A stretch of DNA of 64,000 bases, taken from NCBI GenBank assembly GCA_947503555.1, contig CANNEE010000007.1, positions 152,267 to 216,266 on the forward strand, given 5' to 3'. The stretch is from an uncultured Shewanella sp. Lineage in GTDB: Bacteria; Pseudomonadota; Gammaproteobacteria; Enterobacterales; Shewanellaceae. Positions 35,494 through 44,121 of this stretch are shown one piece after another (positions within the stretch are counted from its first letter, which is position 1; every line of letters starts with the position of its first letter). The translations under genes were made by a program, and so were the position numbers. Under the pieces are notes generated by a model. That model worked only from the letters and a program-made list of their open reading frames with translations. It was not told the origin of the DNA and did no database searches.

Positions 35494-36225
35494 ATGAGAA
35501 AACTATTTATTGCACTATTTGGGCTTGGCCTATCTATGGGAGCTAGTGCAGGCTGCTATCAACACTTAGACAAAGGTGCTCCGAGTACGAGTGATCAACA
35601 GTTATGCCGCGACGGTTATGCAGTAGGCTATAACTACCAAAGTAAAGTGGCAGACTGGGTCGCGTATCACATCACTCGAGATAGCGTGAATGCTTTCTAC
35701 GAGCGTTCTAATAGCTTTAAAACTGACTATGAACTCCCTAGCAGCTATCGTTCCACTAGCAGCGACTACAGCAAAAGTGGCTATGATAGAGGTCATTTGG
35801 CACCTTCAGGTACTATGGATTTTACTCAAGAGTCGATGAAACAAAGCTTTTTAATGTCAAATATGGCACCTCAACTACCTGGCTTTAACCGTGGAGGCTG
35901 GAAAGCATTAGAGGAAAAAGTGCGCCAATGGGCTAATGACTACAATGAACTTTATGTTGTATCTGGGCCAATCTGGACAGGTAATGAAACTTATATTGGC
36001 AATGGCGTGTATATTCCAAATGCATTTTATAAAGTGATATTAGATCCTGCATATAACGATGCCATAGCTTTTATCATGCCCCATAGAAAAGTTTCTGCAT
36101 CCGAACTGCCAAACTTTATCACTACGGTTGATGAAGTAGAGCGTCTAACCCATTTAGATTTTTTCAATCATCTGCCTGATTCAATTGAAAATAGTATAGA
36201 AGCACAACAATGGCAGATGTGGTAA
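35494..36225 (+). CDS. secreted DNA/RNA non-specific endonuclease (NUC1 family)
   Basis: A 243-residue exported nuclease. The signal peptide KLFIALFGLGLSMGASAG (about 3-20) is followed by CYQHLDKG. The catalytic motif is DRGHLAPSGTM (His in DRGH, about residue 99), with the Mg-binding asparagine region FLMSNMAPQLPGFNRGGW and the ELYVVSGPIW strand. This is the Serratia-type beta-beta-alpha-Me nuclease, which degrades DNA and RNA outside the cytoplasm for nutrient use or defence. No immunity gene is apparent; export makes one unnecessary. The ATG at 35494 is preferred over a start four codons upstream. Confidence 0.93.
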   Translation: MRKLFIALFGLGLSMGASAGCYQHLDKGAPSTSDQQLCRDGYAVGYNYQSKVADWVAYHITRDSVNAFYERSNSFKTDYELPSSYRSTSSDYSKSGYDRGHLAPSGTMDFTQESMKQSFLMSNMAPQLPGFNRGGWKALEEKVRQWANDYNELYVVSGPIWTGNETYIGNGVYIPNAFYKVILDPAYNDAIAFIMPHRKVSASELPNFITTVDEVERLTHLDFFNHLPDSIENSIEAQQWQMW

Positions 36226-36248
36226 GCGCTACATAAAGCTCAACTTAT

Positions 36249-36301
36249 TATGGCTTTGTCATCCACCAAAGGGAAAACTGACATCCAATGACAAAGCCAT
36301 A
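36249..36301. repeat. long inverted repeat after nuclease gene
   Basis: Perfect 14-base arms TATGGCTTTGTCAT and ATGACAAAGCCATA surround a 25-base loop, 23 bases past the nuclease stop. No T run follows, so it is not a standard terminator; it may stabilise the mRNA end. Confidence 0.6.
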
Positions 36302-36371
36302 CCTGTTCACGCTAGAACCTAGGCTTTCAGATCTCTAAACTCATATATTCAATTTCTATGCGGAGAGCGGT

Positions 36372-37364
36372 ATGAGCAAATTCAAGAACTGGTTAGCCTC
36401 TGGGTGCTGTATTTTATCAAGCGTTTTTATAGCGCCAAGCTTTGCTAGTGATGAAGCTTTGCCTTTGCTTCCGAGCGATCAAGTACCCAAATATATCGCC
36501 GACTTCAAAGCACAGCACTCTCAACTCTCTCTAACCTATCAGGGGGCAAGATATCACCTTCAATTAGTGACTATCGTTGACGATGGCTTAGTGGTGAGCT
36601 TTGATAAAGGCTTAGCCTTGCTTGGATTTGACTTTAACGAACAGCAGCCCACAAGCCAACTCTCTATTTTTGAAGGAAAGTTTAATTTAAACGAACTGTC
36701 AGAAGATAGCTTAGAGGCCGCAACACAAGTCTGGGAGTCCGATGATATCTCAATCCGTGAACGTGATGATCAGATTTTTTACCAAGGCATGATTGAGAAC
36801 GAACAAGGGGTCACAACCCAAGTAAAAGCCTCTATCAATGAATCCCTCATTTCGGGCGGCTCTAGCCGTATATCCGTATCGGGTAACAAAGCCACTCTTA
36901 CTGGTGAGCTGGGTAGCTTAACCTATATACAAATTAAAGAGTTACTCACAAAGTATCCTCAGGTAGACACCTTAGTGATTGCAGCAGTCAATGGCTCCCT
37001 CAATGATGAAATCAATGTACATACTGGCTACCTAGTCAGAAAGGCAGGGTTAAATACAGAAATTCCAGAAAGTGGTTACGCTTATTCAGGGGGCGTCGAT
37101 CTATTGCTTTCAGGAGTGAAGCGCAGCGTAGCCAATAATGCCGAAGTGGGTGTTCATTCATGGTGCTGTGTACAAGACAAGACAGCAGCCGAGCTCCCTA
37201 AAAGTCATCCAGCCCATCAGTCACTCGTCGATTATAGCCAAACCATGCTGGGGAAAAACAAAGGTAAAGCATTTTACTTTTATACCTTAGAAGCAGCTCC
37301 TTTTGACGATGTCCATCTGATGACGTCAGAGGAGATGGCGACCTATGGCGTAACAACTCAATAA
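36372..37364 (+). CDS. exported ClpP/crotonase-fold protein
   Basis: A 330-residue protein with a signal peptide (LASGCCILSSVFIAPSFA, about 8-25). The N-terminal part (about 30-145) is a beta-rich region I do not recognise. The C-terminal part (about 160-330) resembles periplasmic ClpP-clan proteins: ISVSGNKATLTGELGSLTY, VDTLVIAAVNGSLNDEINVH, SGYAYSGGVDLLLSGVKRSV, GVHSWCCVQDKTAAELPKSH, YTLEAAPFDDVHLMTSEEMATYGV, given here in fragments. In the clan a Ser-His-Asp set does hydrolysis; here the serine before GG (YSGG) and histidine (VHSW) are candidates. The true activity is unknown. The start is 146 bases after the nuclease gene. Confidence 0.7.
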   Translation: MSKFKNWLASGCCILSSVFIAPSFASDEALPLLPSDQVPKYIADFKAQHSQLSLTYQGARYHLQLVTIVDDGLVVSFDKGLALLGFDFNEQQPTSQLSIFEGKFNLNELSEDSLEAATQVWESDDISIRERDDQIFYQGMIENEQGVTTQVKASINESLISGGSSRISVSGNKATLTGELGSLTYIQIKELLTKYPQVDTLVIAAVNGSLNDEINVHTGYLVRKAGLNTEIPESGYAYSGGVDLLLSGVKRSVANNAEVGVHSWCCVQDKTAAELPKSHPAHQSLVDYSQTMLGKNKGKAFYFYTLEAAPFDDVHLMTSEEMATYGVTTQ

Positions 37365-37378
37365 CCAAGGACGTCCCA

Positions 37379-37427
37379 CTTTCTTCCTATCAGTTCCCAA
37401 CACAAACGAAAGCTGATAGGAAGAAAG
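37379..37427. repeat. long inverted repeat after ClpP-fold gene
   Basis: Perfect 15-base arms CTTTCTTCCTATCAG and CTGATAGGAAGAAAG enclose a 19-base loop, 14 bases past the stop codon. It has no T run right after it. It is similar in layout, though not in sequence, to the repeat after the nuclease gene. Confidence 0.65.
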
Positions 37428-37688
37428 CAAGTCCAAGCTTTTAATTTTATAAATGTTTTTACTATTTTACTTGTGAGATATTACTGACAATCCTTGCCAG
37501 TGAATTTCAATATAGCGGGCTCATCACCATAAAACGCAACATCAATAACGAATAAATATCTTATATAACAAAGTGATAGATATATTTATTTCAATTATGA
37601 TTTCAACACTCCCTTTTTAAGGTATCAACCCCAACTCTATAAACTGATAAAATAATATTTGCGTTGATAACCATAAGGATATGGAAAC
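37428..37688. other. AT-rich intergenic region
   Basis: About 260 AT-rich bases between the hairpin and the small gene at 37689. I see nothing coding. A promoter for the small gene is expected near 37600-37660 but not identified. Confidence 0.4.
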
Positions 37689-37859
37689 ATGCACTCACTT
37701 TTTCGCATGGATAAACAATTTTTGCCAGAAAACATGGAAAGTATTCTCCAGCTATATCAGACCTGTTTAAATGAGTTTGAATCTCTCGGCTATGAAGATG
37801 GTTATGTACAAGAAATACGTGCCGATATCGCCAGAATAAAGGCTATCATGGAAGGCTAG
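37689..37859 (+). CDS. small acidic hypothetical protein
   Basis: A 56-residue frame beginning MHSLFRMDKQFLPENMESIL and ending EIRADIARIKAIMEG. AAGGA lies 9 bases upstream. Codon use is ordinary and the protein is predicted helical and acidic, with one cysteine and no signal or membrane segment. It precedes the GNAT gene by 34 bases on the same strand, so the two may be co-transcribed. I do not recognise a family. Its coding status rests on the ribosome site and sensible composition. Confidence 0.6.
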   Translation: MHSLFRMDKQFLPENMESILQLYQTCLNEFESLGYEDGYVQEIRADIARIKAIMEG

Positions 37860-37893
37860 TCTTCAAACGCTAATATTTGCTAATATCTGAGTG

Positions 37894-38361
37894 ATGAAAC
37901 TCAGTCCCCCACCAGTTACTGCGCAGTGGCTAAACGACAATGAACGACGGGAAGTCAAACTTTTCTATCGCCGCCACCTGCCCTATGCTCGACCAAATAA
38001 AAAAGAGCGTATCCTAACATTATCCAGCTCTGATCCTGCCTCAGACACTGAAATATTAGCCGCAGTAAGATTAAGAACTATAGGGCAATTTACTTTACTC
38101 ACAGGCATGCTGGTCGCTCCTGACTATCGCGGTCAACAACTTGCTCATCAATTAATGCAAATCCTTAATAAAGCCCTAGAAAAAGAGATGACTTTTCTCT
38201 TTGCTCTACCTCACTTAGCTCCTTTTTACCGCCAATATGGCTTTGTCAGTCAACATCAGGCACCTAAGGATATCGAGCAGCTATACCAAAAATACAACTC
38301 AAAGCACAAACCGCTGATTTTAATGACTTACTGCCCCACACAAGGGTGCCAGCAATATTAG
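37894..38361 (+). CDS. GNAT-family N-acetyltransferase
   Basis: A 155-residue acetyltransferase. The acetyl-CoA-binding motif A is LTGMLVAPDYRGQQLAHQLM (about 71-90, with the R-G-x-x-x-A pattern), followed by FLFALPHLAPFYRQYGFVSQ. The substrate amine is unknown. A GTG lies one codon before the ATG chosen here. The small protein gene at 37689 lies immediately upstream. No terminator is obvious; the palindrome at 38413-38447 may serve. Confidence 0.85.
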   Translation: MKLSPPPVTAQWLNDNERREVKLFYRRHLPYARPNKKERILTLSSSDPASDTEILAAVRLRTIGQFTLLTGMLVAPDYRGQQLAHQLMQILNKALEKEMTFLFALPHLAPFYRQYGFVSQHQAPKDIEQLYQKYNSKHKPLILMTYCPTQGCQQY

Positions 38362-38773
38362 CGCTTGTCAGCAGTAGTTAAGGCATTCCCCTTCTGATAG
38401 ACCATAGCCCAAAGTACTCATTAAGCTCCTCCTAAATAATGAGTACTGCTTATCCCCGATTAAAGCTCATCAGTCACGCTTTCAAAGAATAAACAAAGCA
38501 AATTAAAAAAGAGCAATGCCCGTCTTTTGGGGTTAATAAATCACAAATAGCAACTATCGACTTTTCGAAAACAAGAGCAAAAATGCTAACTAGATCGTCT
38601 ATCCAATAACTATTTTGAGAGAAAAATCACAACACCCAATGGAGACAATGCGTACATTAACCACAAATTAGAGTATTAGCTCTATTTGTTGGGATAGCGA
38701 TGCTATCACTAGTTATAGGGCTAACATATAGCGAAGCGCAAGGTAGATTCGCTTTACATTTTTAGGTGGGTAA
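38362..38773. other. intergenic region before hypB, with palindrome
   Basis: About 410 bases. A perfect 11+11 inverted repeat, AGTACTCATTA and TAATGAGTACT, lies at 38413-38423 and 38437-38447, either the GNAT transcript end or an operator. Shorter inverted repeats lie at 38670-38683 (AGAGTATTAGCTCT) and around 38698-38708. The region should carry the hypB promoter. No gene is seen. Confidence 0.45.
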
Positions 38774-39445
38774 ATGGATAGTTTCAAAACATTGGCAATT
38801 AAAGAAAGTGTCTTCGACAACAATGACAAACAAGCAGAGAAACTTAGACAAGAGCTAAAAAGCAAACGCACCTTCCTGCTTAATCTTATGTCTTCACCCG
38901 GAGCGGGGAAAACCACGACGCTAGTTCAAACCCTTAAAACTTTAAACCATGAATTGCGTGTTGGAGTCATGGAAGCCGATATTGACTCAGATGTCGATGC
39001 TCAAACCATCGCAGCAACTGGCACTAAAGTCATTCAACTGCATACTGGTGGCATGTGCCACTTAGATGCCGACATGACCCAACAAGGATTAACAGGCCTA
39101 GGCATAGATGAGCTGGACATGGTGATTCTAGAAAATGTAGGAAACCTAGTTTGCCCTGCTGAGTTCGATACGGGTGCCGCCAAAAATGCCATGATACTTA
39201 GCATTCCAGAAGGCGATGATAAGCCGCTAAAATACCCACTAATGTTCTCAATTTGCGATCTACTGATCATCAATAAAATCGATGCTATCGATTATTTCGA
39301 CTTTGATATGCAAGCCGTTAGCGAACGTGTCAAAGCGCTAAACCCTAACATCACGATTATTCCAATCTCAGCTCGAACAGGTGAAGGCATAGACAGATTG
39401 AGTCAATGGCTAAAAGAACAAGCCCTTCAATGGAATCAAGGCTAG
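38774..39445 (+). CDS. hypB: hydrogenase nickel incorporation GTPase HypB-like
   Basis: HypB is a GTPase that, with HypA, delivers nickel to [NiFe]-hydrogenase. The 223 residues have the P-loop MSSPGAGKTTTLVQTLK (about 38-54), the metal-binding Cys-His in GGMCHLDADM, ENVGNLVCPAEFD, LIINKIDAID (NKxD) and ISARTGEGI. The N-terminal CxxCGC nickel motif and histidine stretch of some HypB proteins are absent. It begins a three-gene cluster with a large oxidoreductase and hypA. No hydrogenase structural or other hyp gene is in the window, so the nickel client is unknown. Confidence 0.92.
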   Translation: MDSFKTLAIKESVFDNNDKQAEKLRQELKSKRTFLLNLMSSPGAGKTTTLVQTLKTLNHELRVGVMEADIDSDVDAQTIAATGTKVIQLHTGGMCHLDADMTQQGLTGLGIDELDMVILENVGNLVCPAEFDTGAAKNAMILSIPEGDDKPLKYPLMFSICDLLIINKIDAIDYFDFDMQAVSERVKALNPNITIIPISARTGEGIDRLSQWLKEQALQWNQG

Positions 39446-39480
39446 CGCCTAAAAAAAGATATACGAGGAACTCACAGCCA

Positions 39481-42177
39481 ATGGACACTCAAGAGAAGCC
39501 CAAAGTATTAGCGCTCGCCAACAAGATAAGTCGCACCAAGGTTGGCGCAAGAGACGGCATCACAATCCAAGATCCTGAATATCAAATTCTAGATCCCATA
39601 ATGACAGAGGAGATGGCGGAGGTTGCGCTTTGTCTCAAACTTCGTGAGCCTCTCAGCGCCGAAGAAGTTGCCATTCAATGTGGAAAAACGCCTGCCGAAA
39701 CCGAGAAGCTTCTCTGGCAAACCGCAGTAGTGGGCGCCGCCTTTGTCAATGAAATCGAAGGTGTCGACAAATACTGGATTGATATTTGGGTGCCAGGGCA
39801 TATGGAGATGATAGTCAACAACAAGGAGTTGATTCAGAAGTACCCCCAACTGGGTGCAGCATTCGATGCCTTTGGTAAGAAAAAAGGGCCAATGGCTGCA
39901 GGAAATATTCCAGTTGGTTCGGGTCCAATGCGCGTCATTCCAATTGAGACCGCCATCGATGGCGATACTCGCAGTGCATCCTATGAAGAAGTTTCTCGAT
40001 ACCTAAACGATAACCAAATTTTCTCTTTATCCGATTGTGCCTGTCGCACCTCTCGTGAAGCTATGGGTGAAGGCTGTGGTCATTTGAAGGAGGATATGTG
40101 TATTCAGATGGGTCACGCTGCTGAATACTATATTCGAACGGGTCGAGGAAAGAAGATAACACGAGAACAAGCATTTGAAGTCATTAAGAAAGCGGAAGAA
40201 AATGGCTTGATGCACAGTATTCCTAATTTCGATGGTTCAGGAAAAACCCATGCTATTTGTAACTGCTGTGGCTGTGGTTGTTTTGCCCTACGCTTAGCAA
40301 GTCAATGGCAAAATCCAGATATGGTACGTTCAAATTACTTACTGAAGATCGATGCGGAGAAATGCGTAGCCTGTGGAGAGTGTGTCGAAGCTTGCCCGAC
40401 CAACGCCCTCAAACTGGGTCACAAACTGTGTCGAACTCAGGCTTCACATAATAAACCCAGAGACCTTCCCCATGATACCCACTGGGGCGAAGATAAGTGG
40501 AACCCTGACTATCGCACCAATCGCCAAGTCGTCGCCGACTCTGGCTCTAGCCCCTGTAAAGCAGAATGCCCAGCTCATATTGGCATTCAGGGCTATATTA
40601 AACTGGCCGCGCAGGGGCGATACCAAGACGCTCTCGCCCTAATCAAAAAAGAAAATCCTTTTCCGGCGGTTTGTGGCCGTATCTGCCCAAGAAAATGCGA
40701 ATCAGACTGTACCCGAGGTGATATCGATAACCCCATTGCCATAGATGAAATTAAAAAGTTTATCGCCCAGCAAGATCTTCATGCCGACACTCGCTTTGTT
40801 CCTAGCAAGAAAAATCATTTTGATAAAAAGATTGCCATCATAGGCAGTGGTCCAGCGGGCTTATCCTGTGCTTACTACCTTGCCGTTGAAGGCTATCAAG
40901 TTACTGTCTTTGAAAAACAAACAAGGTTGGGCGGTATGTTAACGCTAGGTATCCCTTCCTACCGCCTTGAAAAAGAGGTTATTGATGCCGAAATCGATAT
41001 TTTGCGTCAACTCGGGGTCACCTTTAAAACACAGGTTGAAGTTGGCCAACAAGTAACAATTGAAGAACTAAGAGAACAGGGGTTTGAAGCCTTTTATCTA
41101 GCCATAGGTGCTCAATCGGGTCGTTATCTTGGCTTAGAGGGAGAAGAAGCATACGGCGTAACAACTGGTGTTGATTTACTAAGAGAAGTTAACTTAGGTA
41201 AACAGAATTCCGTTAGCGGCAAAGTTGTTGTTATCGGCGGTGGTAACGTTGCCATAGATGTGGCCCGTACCGCCACCCGTATGGGTGCCACTAGCGTCAA
41301 TATGTTCTGTTTGGAAGCCAGAGACGCTATGCCAGCCCATCAAGAGGAGATTGACGAAGCTCTGGAAGAAACTGTGGCTATCAATAATAGCTGGGGACCT
41401 AAACGCATCATATGTAAGCAAGGTCGCTTAATGGCTGTCGAGTTTGCCAAATGCCTAGCTACCCATGATGAGTCGGGTCACTTCTCACCCATCTTTGACG
41501 ATACAACCACCACGATAGTTGAAGCGGATCATCTTATTATTTCCGTAGGCCAAGCGATGAATTGGGGAGCGCTTCTTACAGGCACTCAAGTCACACTCAA
41601 CCCTAACCAAACAGTGCAGGCCGATAGCCTGACCTTTCAAACCTCTGAACAAGATATTTTTGTTGGCGGTGATGTTTATACAGGTCCAAGCTTTGCCATC
41701 GATGCCATTGCTCAAGGTAAAGAAGGGGCAATATCAATTCATCGATATGTGCAACATGGGCAAAGTTTAACCCTAGGACGTATTAAGCGCGACTATAGGT
41801 CATTTGATAAACAGAGCCTCAATCTCAGTGGTTACGATAATACCCCTCGTCAATCCCTTCCTCATATCAATGGTAAAGAATCGCGCCAGACCTTTAAGGA
41901 TCTAAGGGGGACTTTCACTCAGAAACAGGTTCAGCAAGAAACTGAGCGTTGTCTTGGCTGTGGAGTCGTAGTTGCAGATGAGTTTATGTGTGTTGGCTGT
42001 GGAGCCTGTACCACTCGATGCCAGTTTGATGCGATTTCCCTTGTTAAAGCCTATGATGCAGAGGGAGCTGACTTAAAGACAGTTAAAAAAGTCATCATCA
42101 AACATGCATTGAAACGCAAAGTTAGAATCGCAGTAAAAGCCCCTATTAAAAAAATTCGCTCCTTAATAACTGAGTAA
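39481..42177 (+). CDS. large FeS/FAD NAD(P)-dependent oxidoreductase (GltD-like) between hypB and hypA
   Basis: An 898-residue multi-domain enzyme. In order: an N-terminal region (about 30-160) with a winged-helix-like LSAEEVAIQCGKTPAETEKL; a cysteine-rich block with DCACR, GEGCGHLKEDMC and CNCCGCGCF (about 185-275); a ferredoxin motif CVACGECVEACP (about 297-308); a GltD-type FeS domain (CKAECPAHIGIQGYI ... CGRICPRKCESDC); an FAD fold IAIIGSGPAGLSCAYYLA (about 452-469); an NAD(P) fold VVVIGGGNVAIDVARTA; and a C-terminal CVGCGACTTRC cluster. The start at 39481 is 35 bases after hypB. Glutamate synthase itself is excluded, as no GltB partner is present. Electron bifurcation or ferredoxin-NAD(P) chemistry is inference. 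Confidence 0.85.
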   Translation: MDTQEKPKVLALANKISRTKVGARDGITIQDPEYQILDPIMTEEMAEVALCLKLREPLSAEEVAIQCGKTPAETEKLLWQTAVVGAAFVNEIEGVDKYWIDIWVPGHMEMIVNNKELIQKYPQLGAAFDAFGKKKGPMAAGNIPVGSGPMRVIPIETAIDGDTRSASYEEVSRYLNDNQIFSLSDCACRTSREAMGEGCGHLKEDMCIQMGHAAEYYIRTGRGKKITREQAFEVIKKAEENGLMHSIPNFDGSGKTHAICNCCGCGCFALRLASQWQNPDMVRSNYLLKIDAEKCVACGECVEACPTNALKLGHKLCRTQASHNKPRDLPHDTHWGEDKWNPDYRTNRQVVADSGSSPCKAECPAHIGIQGYIKLAAQGRYQDALALIKKENPFPAVCGRICPRKCESDCTRGDIDNPIAIDEIKKFIAQQDLHADTRFVPSKKNHFDKKIAIIGSGPAGLSCAYYLAVEGYQVTVFEKQTRLGGMLTLGIPSYRLEKEVIDAEIDILRQLGVTFKTQVEVGQQVTIEELREQGFEAFYLAIGAQSGRYLGLEGEEAYGVTTGVDLLREVNLGKQNSVSGKVVVIGGGNVAIDVARTATRMGATSVNMFCLEARDAMPAHQEEIDEALEETVAINNSWGPKRIICKQGRLMAVEFAKCLATHDESGHFSPIFDDTTTTIVEADHLIISVGQAMNWGALLTGTQVTLNPNQTVQADSLTFQTSEQDIFVGGDVYTGPSFAIDAIAQGKEGAISIHRYVQHGQSLTLGRIKRDYRSFDKQSLNLSGYDNTPRQSLPHINGKESRQTFKDLRGTFTQKQVQQETERCLGCGVVVADEFMCVGCGACTTRCQFDAISLVKAYDAEGADLKTVKKVIIKHALKRKVRIAVKAPIKKIRSLITE

Positions 42178-42266
42178 AGCCAAGGGTGCCAGCTTCACTC
42201 GCTGGCGCCCAATATCGGAGCTAGAAGAAGGCGATATCAATTGCCATCTCACTATGGAATGTCAAT

Positions 42267-42608
42267 ATGCATGAACTTGGCGTGGTTATTGAAGTGGTAA
42301 AAACAGTCACACGTTTCGCCGAGCAACATCAGTTGCAAAAGGTCGATACCATAGTACTGCAAATCGGCCAGCTATCTTCGATGATCCCTAAATATGTAGA
42401 AACCTGTTTTCCTGCAGCCGTCGAGGGAACACATCTCGAACAAACCAAACTGATGATAGAAACGATTCCTGCCAACGGGTTATGTAAGGCATGCCATCAA
42501 GTATTCAATGTATTGGAGCACAAATCCCAATGCCCTTTTTGTCATAGTCAGGAGTGGGGCTTAATTTCAGGTAAGGAGTTTGTCATCAAAGAGGTTATCG
42601 CTTGCTAA
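42267..42608 (+). CDS. hypA: hydrogenase nickel metallochaperone HypA-like
   Basis: HypA binds nickel at its N-terminus and zinc in a structural site. The protein has 113 residues, begins MHELGVVIEVVKTV (Met1-His2-Glu3 nickel site) and has two CxxC pairs, CKAC and CPFC (about 73-94). It follows the large oxidoreductase by 89 bases and shares its strand, so hypB-oxidoreductase-hypA is one cluster. A bidirectional terminator follows. Confidence 0.93.
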   Translation: MHELGVVIEVVKTVTRFAEQHQLQKVDTIVLQIGQLSSMIPKYVETCFPAAVEGTHLEQTKLMIETIPANGLCKACHQVFNVLEHKSQCPFCHSQEWGLISGKEFVIKEVIAC

Positions 42609-42616
42609 ACAAAGAT

Positions 42617-42644
42617 AAAAGGCCTGCTAACTAGCAGGCCTTTT
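42617..42644. terminator. bidirectional terminator after hypA
   Basis: AAAAGGCCTGCTA-AC-TAGCAGGCCTTTT is a strong symmetric hairpin with A and T flanks, between the convergent hypA and M16 peptidase genes. Confidence 0.9.
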
Positions 42645-42669
42645 ACATTAAGGGAGCTTCATCGACTCA

Positions 42670-44121
42670 CTATTTTGAAAAGCCAACCGCTTTGATATCT
42701 ACCTTAGTTACCTCACCATATTCACTGGCAAGTTCACCGATTTTATCGGCGTTACCAATCAGCACATATTGCAAGTTGTTCTGAGGGAAGTAAGTATTAA
42801 TTAAACGCTTACTTTCATCCAATGTAAGGCCATTCACCTTAGCTTGGAACTGGTTAATAAAATTATCATCAAAACCATAGAGGTACATATCTGATAGCAA
42901 ACCAGCTAATTGACCACTAGTTTCAAACTTAGGCGGGAACTGACCATTTACATAGGCTTTAGCCGAGTCTAAAGTAGGCTGATCAACACCCTGCTCCCAA
43001 AGGCGAGCATAGGTTTTGAGAGCCAAATCGATAGCTTTTTTAGTAGTATCTGCCTTAGTAAAGGTACTGATACGGAATACACCAGCATCACTATAACGAA
43101 CAAATGCCGAGCGAGCGCCATAGGTTAAACCCGCATTGACCCTTAATTCATCATTGAGCCATGAAGTAAAACGGCCACCGAGAATGGTATTTAATACAGT
43201 GAGGCCCACATAATCTGGGTTATCGCGGCTAATGCCTTTACCGCCAATTAAGAAAGTGGTCTCTATCGCATCCCCTTTGTCCACCAGCAAGACACGACTT
43301 TTATCCAATTTTGGCAAACCTTGTGCTAGCTCAGGCTGCGCCACCTCACCACTGCTTTGCCATTGGCCAAATAACTTCTCAAGCTTAGCCTTCATCTGTT
43401 TAGGATCAAAATCACCTACCACACTGATCGCCGTATTTTGTGGTTGATAATAACGACTATGGAACTGACGCAGCGCATTCACATCTATCTTTTCGAGTGA
43501 TTCGCTGTTGCCAGAAGAAGCATTTCCATAGGGATGCTTACCAAAGATCAACTTGTCATAGTAGCGCCCAATCACAGCACGCGGGCTCTCTTTAGCTTGC
43601 GATAAGCCAGCAACTTCACGTTGACGTAACTTATCGAATTCAGCCTTATCAAAGTCAGGCTTAAGCATCATATTACGCACTAAAGGCAGAATGATATCTG
43701 TATCTTTTGCCATAAAATCAGCACTAATATAGCTACCTTCTTTGCCTGCGCTGGCATCCAAACTCGCCCCAAGAAAATCAACTTTCTCTTCTATTTCAGC
43801 CTTGGTTTTACCATCAGAACCCAACATCAGTCCTTTGGCAGTCATCCGCGATAAACCAGGGATCTTGTCGTTAACGGCGCCAGCACGAACGACCGCATTG
43901 ACGGTAATGAGCGGCACCTCATGCTGTGGCATTAAATAAAGGCTAAGGCCGTTAGCAAGGGTCAGCTTCTCATAAGTCGGCATCTTAAAGCTTGGCGCAC
44001 TGACCTGTGTTTGGGCATTGCTAGTCTCGCCTTGAGTTGCAGCACATCCAGTTAGACCAATAATGCTTGCTGCCGCTATGGCTGCAACAAGTGATTTAGG
44101 TTTCAAAGTAAAGGTCTTCAT
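42670..44121 (-). CDS. M16-family lipoprotein, inactive partner subunit
   Basis: A 483-residue lipoprotein of the M16 (pitrilysin/insulinase) fold. The signal ends in a lipobox, IIGLTGC (Cys about 26). The zinc motif HxxEH is absent: the matching helix reads GLSRMTAKGLMLG. The substrate-binding C-terminal half is kept (LVDKGDAIETTFLIGGKGIS, TILGGRFTSWLNDELRVNAG given in fragments). It is therefore probably the non-catalytic partner of the M16 protein encoded just upstream, as in heterodimeric M16B proteases. The genes overlap by 4 bases (ATGA). Confidence 0.88.
   Translation of the reverse strand: MKTFTLKPKSLVAAIAAASIIGLTGCAATQGETSNAQTQVSAPSFKMPTYEKLTLANGLSLYLMPQHEVPLITVNAVVRAGAVNDKIPGLSRMTAKGLMLGSDGKTKAEIEEKVDFLGASLDASAGKEGSYISADFMAKDTDIILPLVRNMMLKPDFDKAEFDKLRQREVAGLSQAKESPRAVIGRYYDKLIFGKHPYGNASSGNSESLEKIDVNALRQFHSRYYQPQNTAISVVGDFDPKQMKAKLEKLFGQWQSSGEVAQPELAQGLPKLDKSRVLLVDKGDAIETTFLIGGKGISRDNPDYVGLTVLNTILGGRFTSWLNDELRVNAGLTYGARSAFVRYSDAGVFRISTFTKADTTKKAIDLALKTYARLWEQGVDQPTLDSAKAYVNGQFPPKFETSGQLAGLLSDMYLYGFDDNFINQFQAKVNGLTLDESKRLINTYFPQNNLQYVLIGNADKIGELASEYGEVTKVDIKAVGFSK

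Noticed and set aside
35494-36225. Nuclease toxin with an immunity gene
   Set aside because: The protein has a signal peptide and no toxin delivery domain, and no immunity-like partner is next to it.
38774-42608. Glutamate synthase operon
   Set aside because: The GltD-like part is fused to extra FeS domains, no gltB is present, and the neighbours are hypA and hypB.
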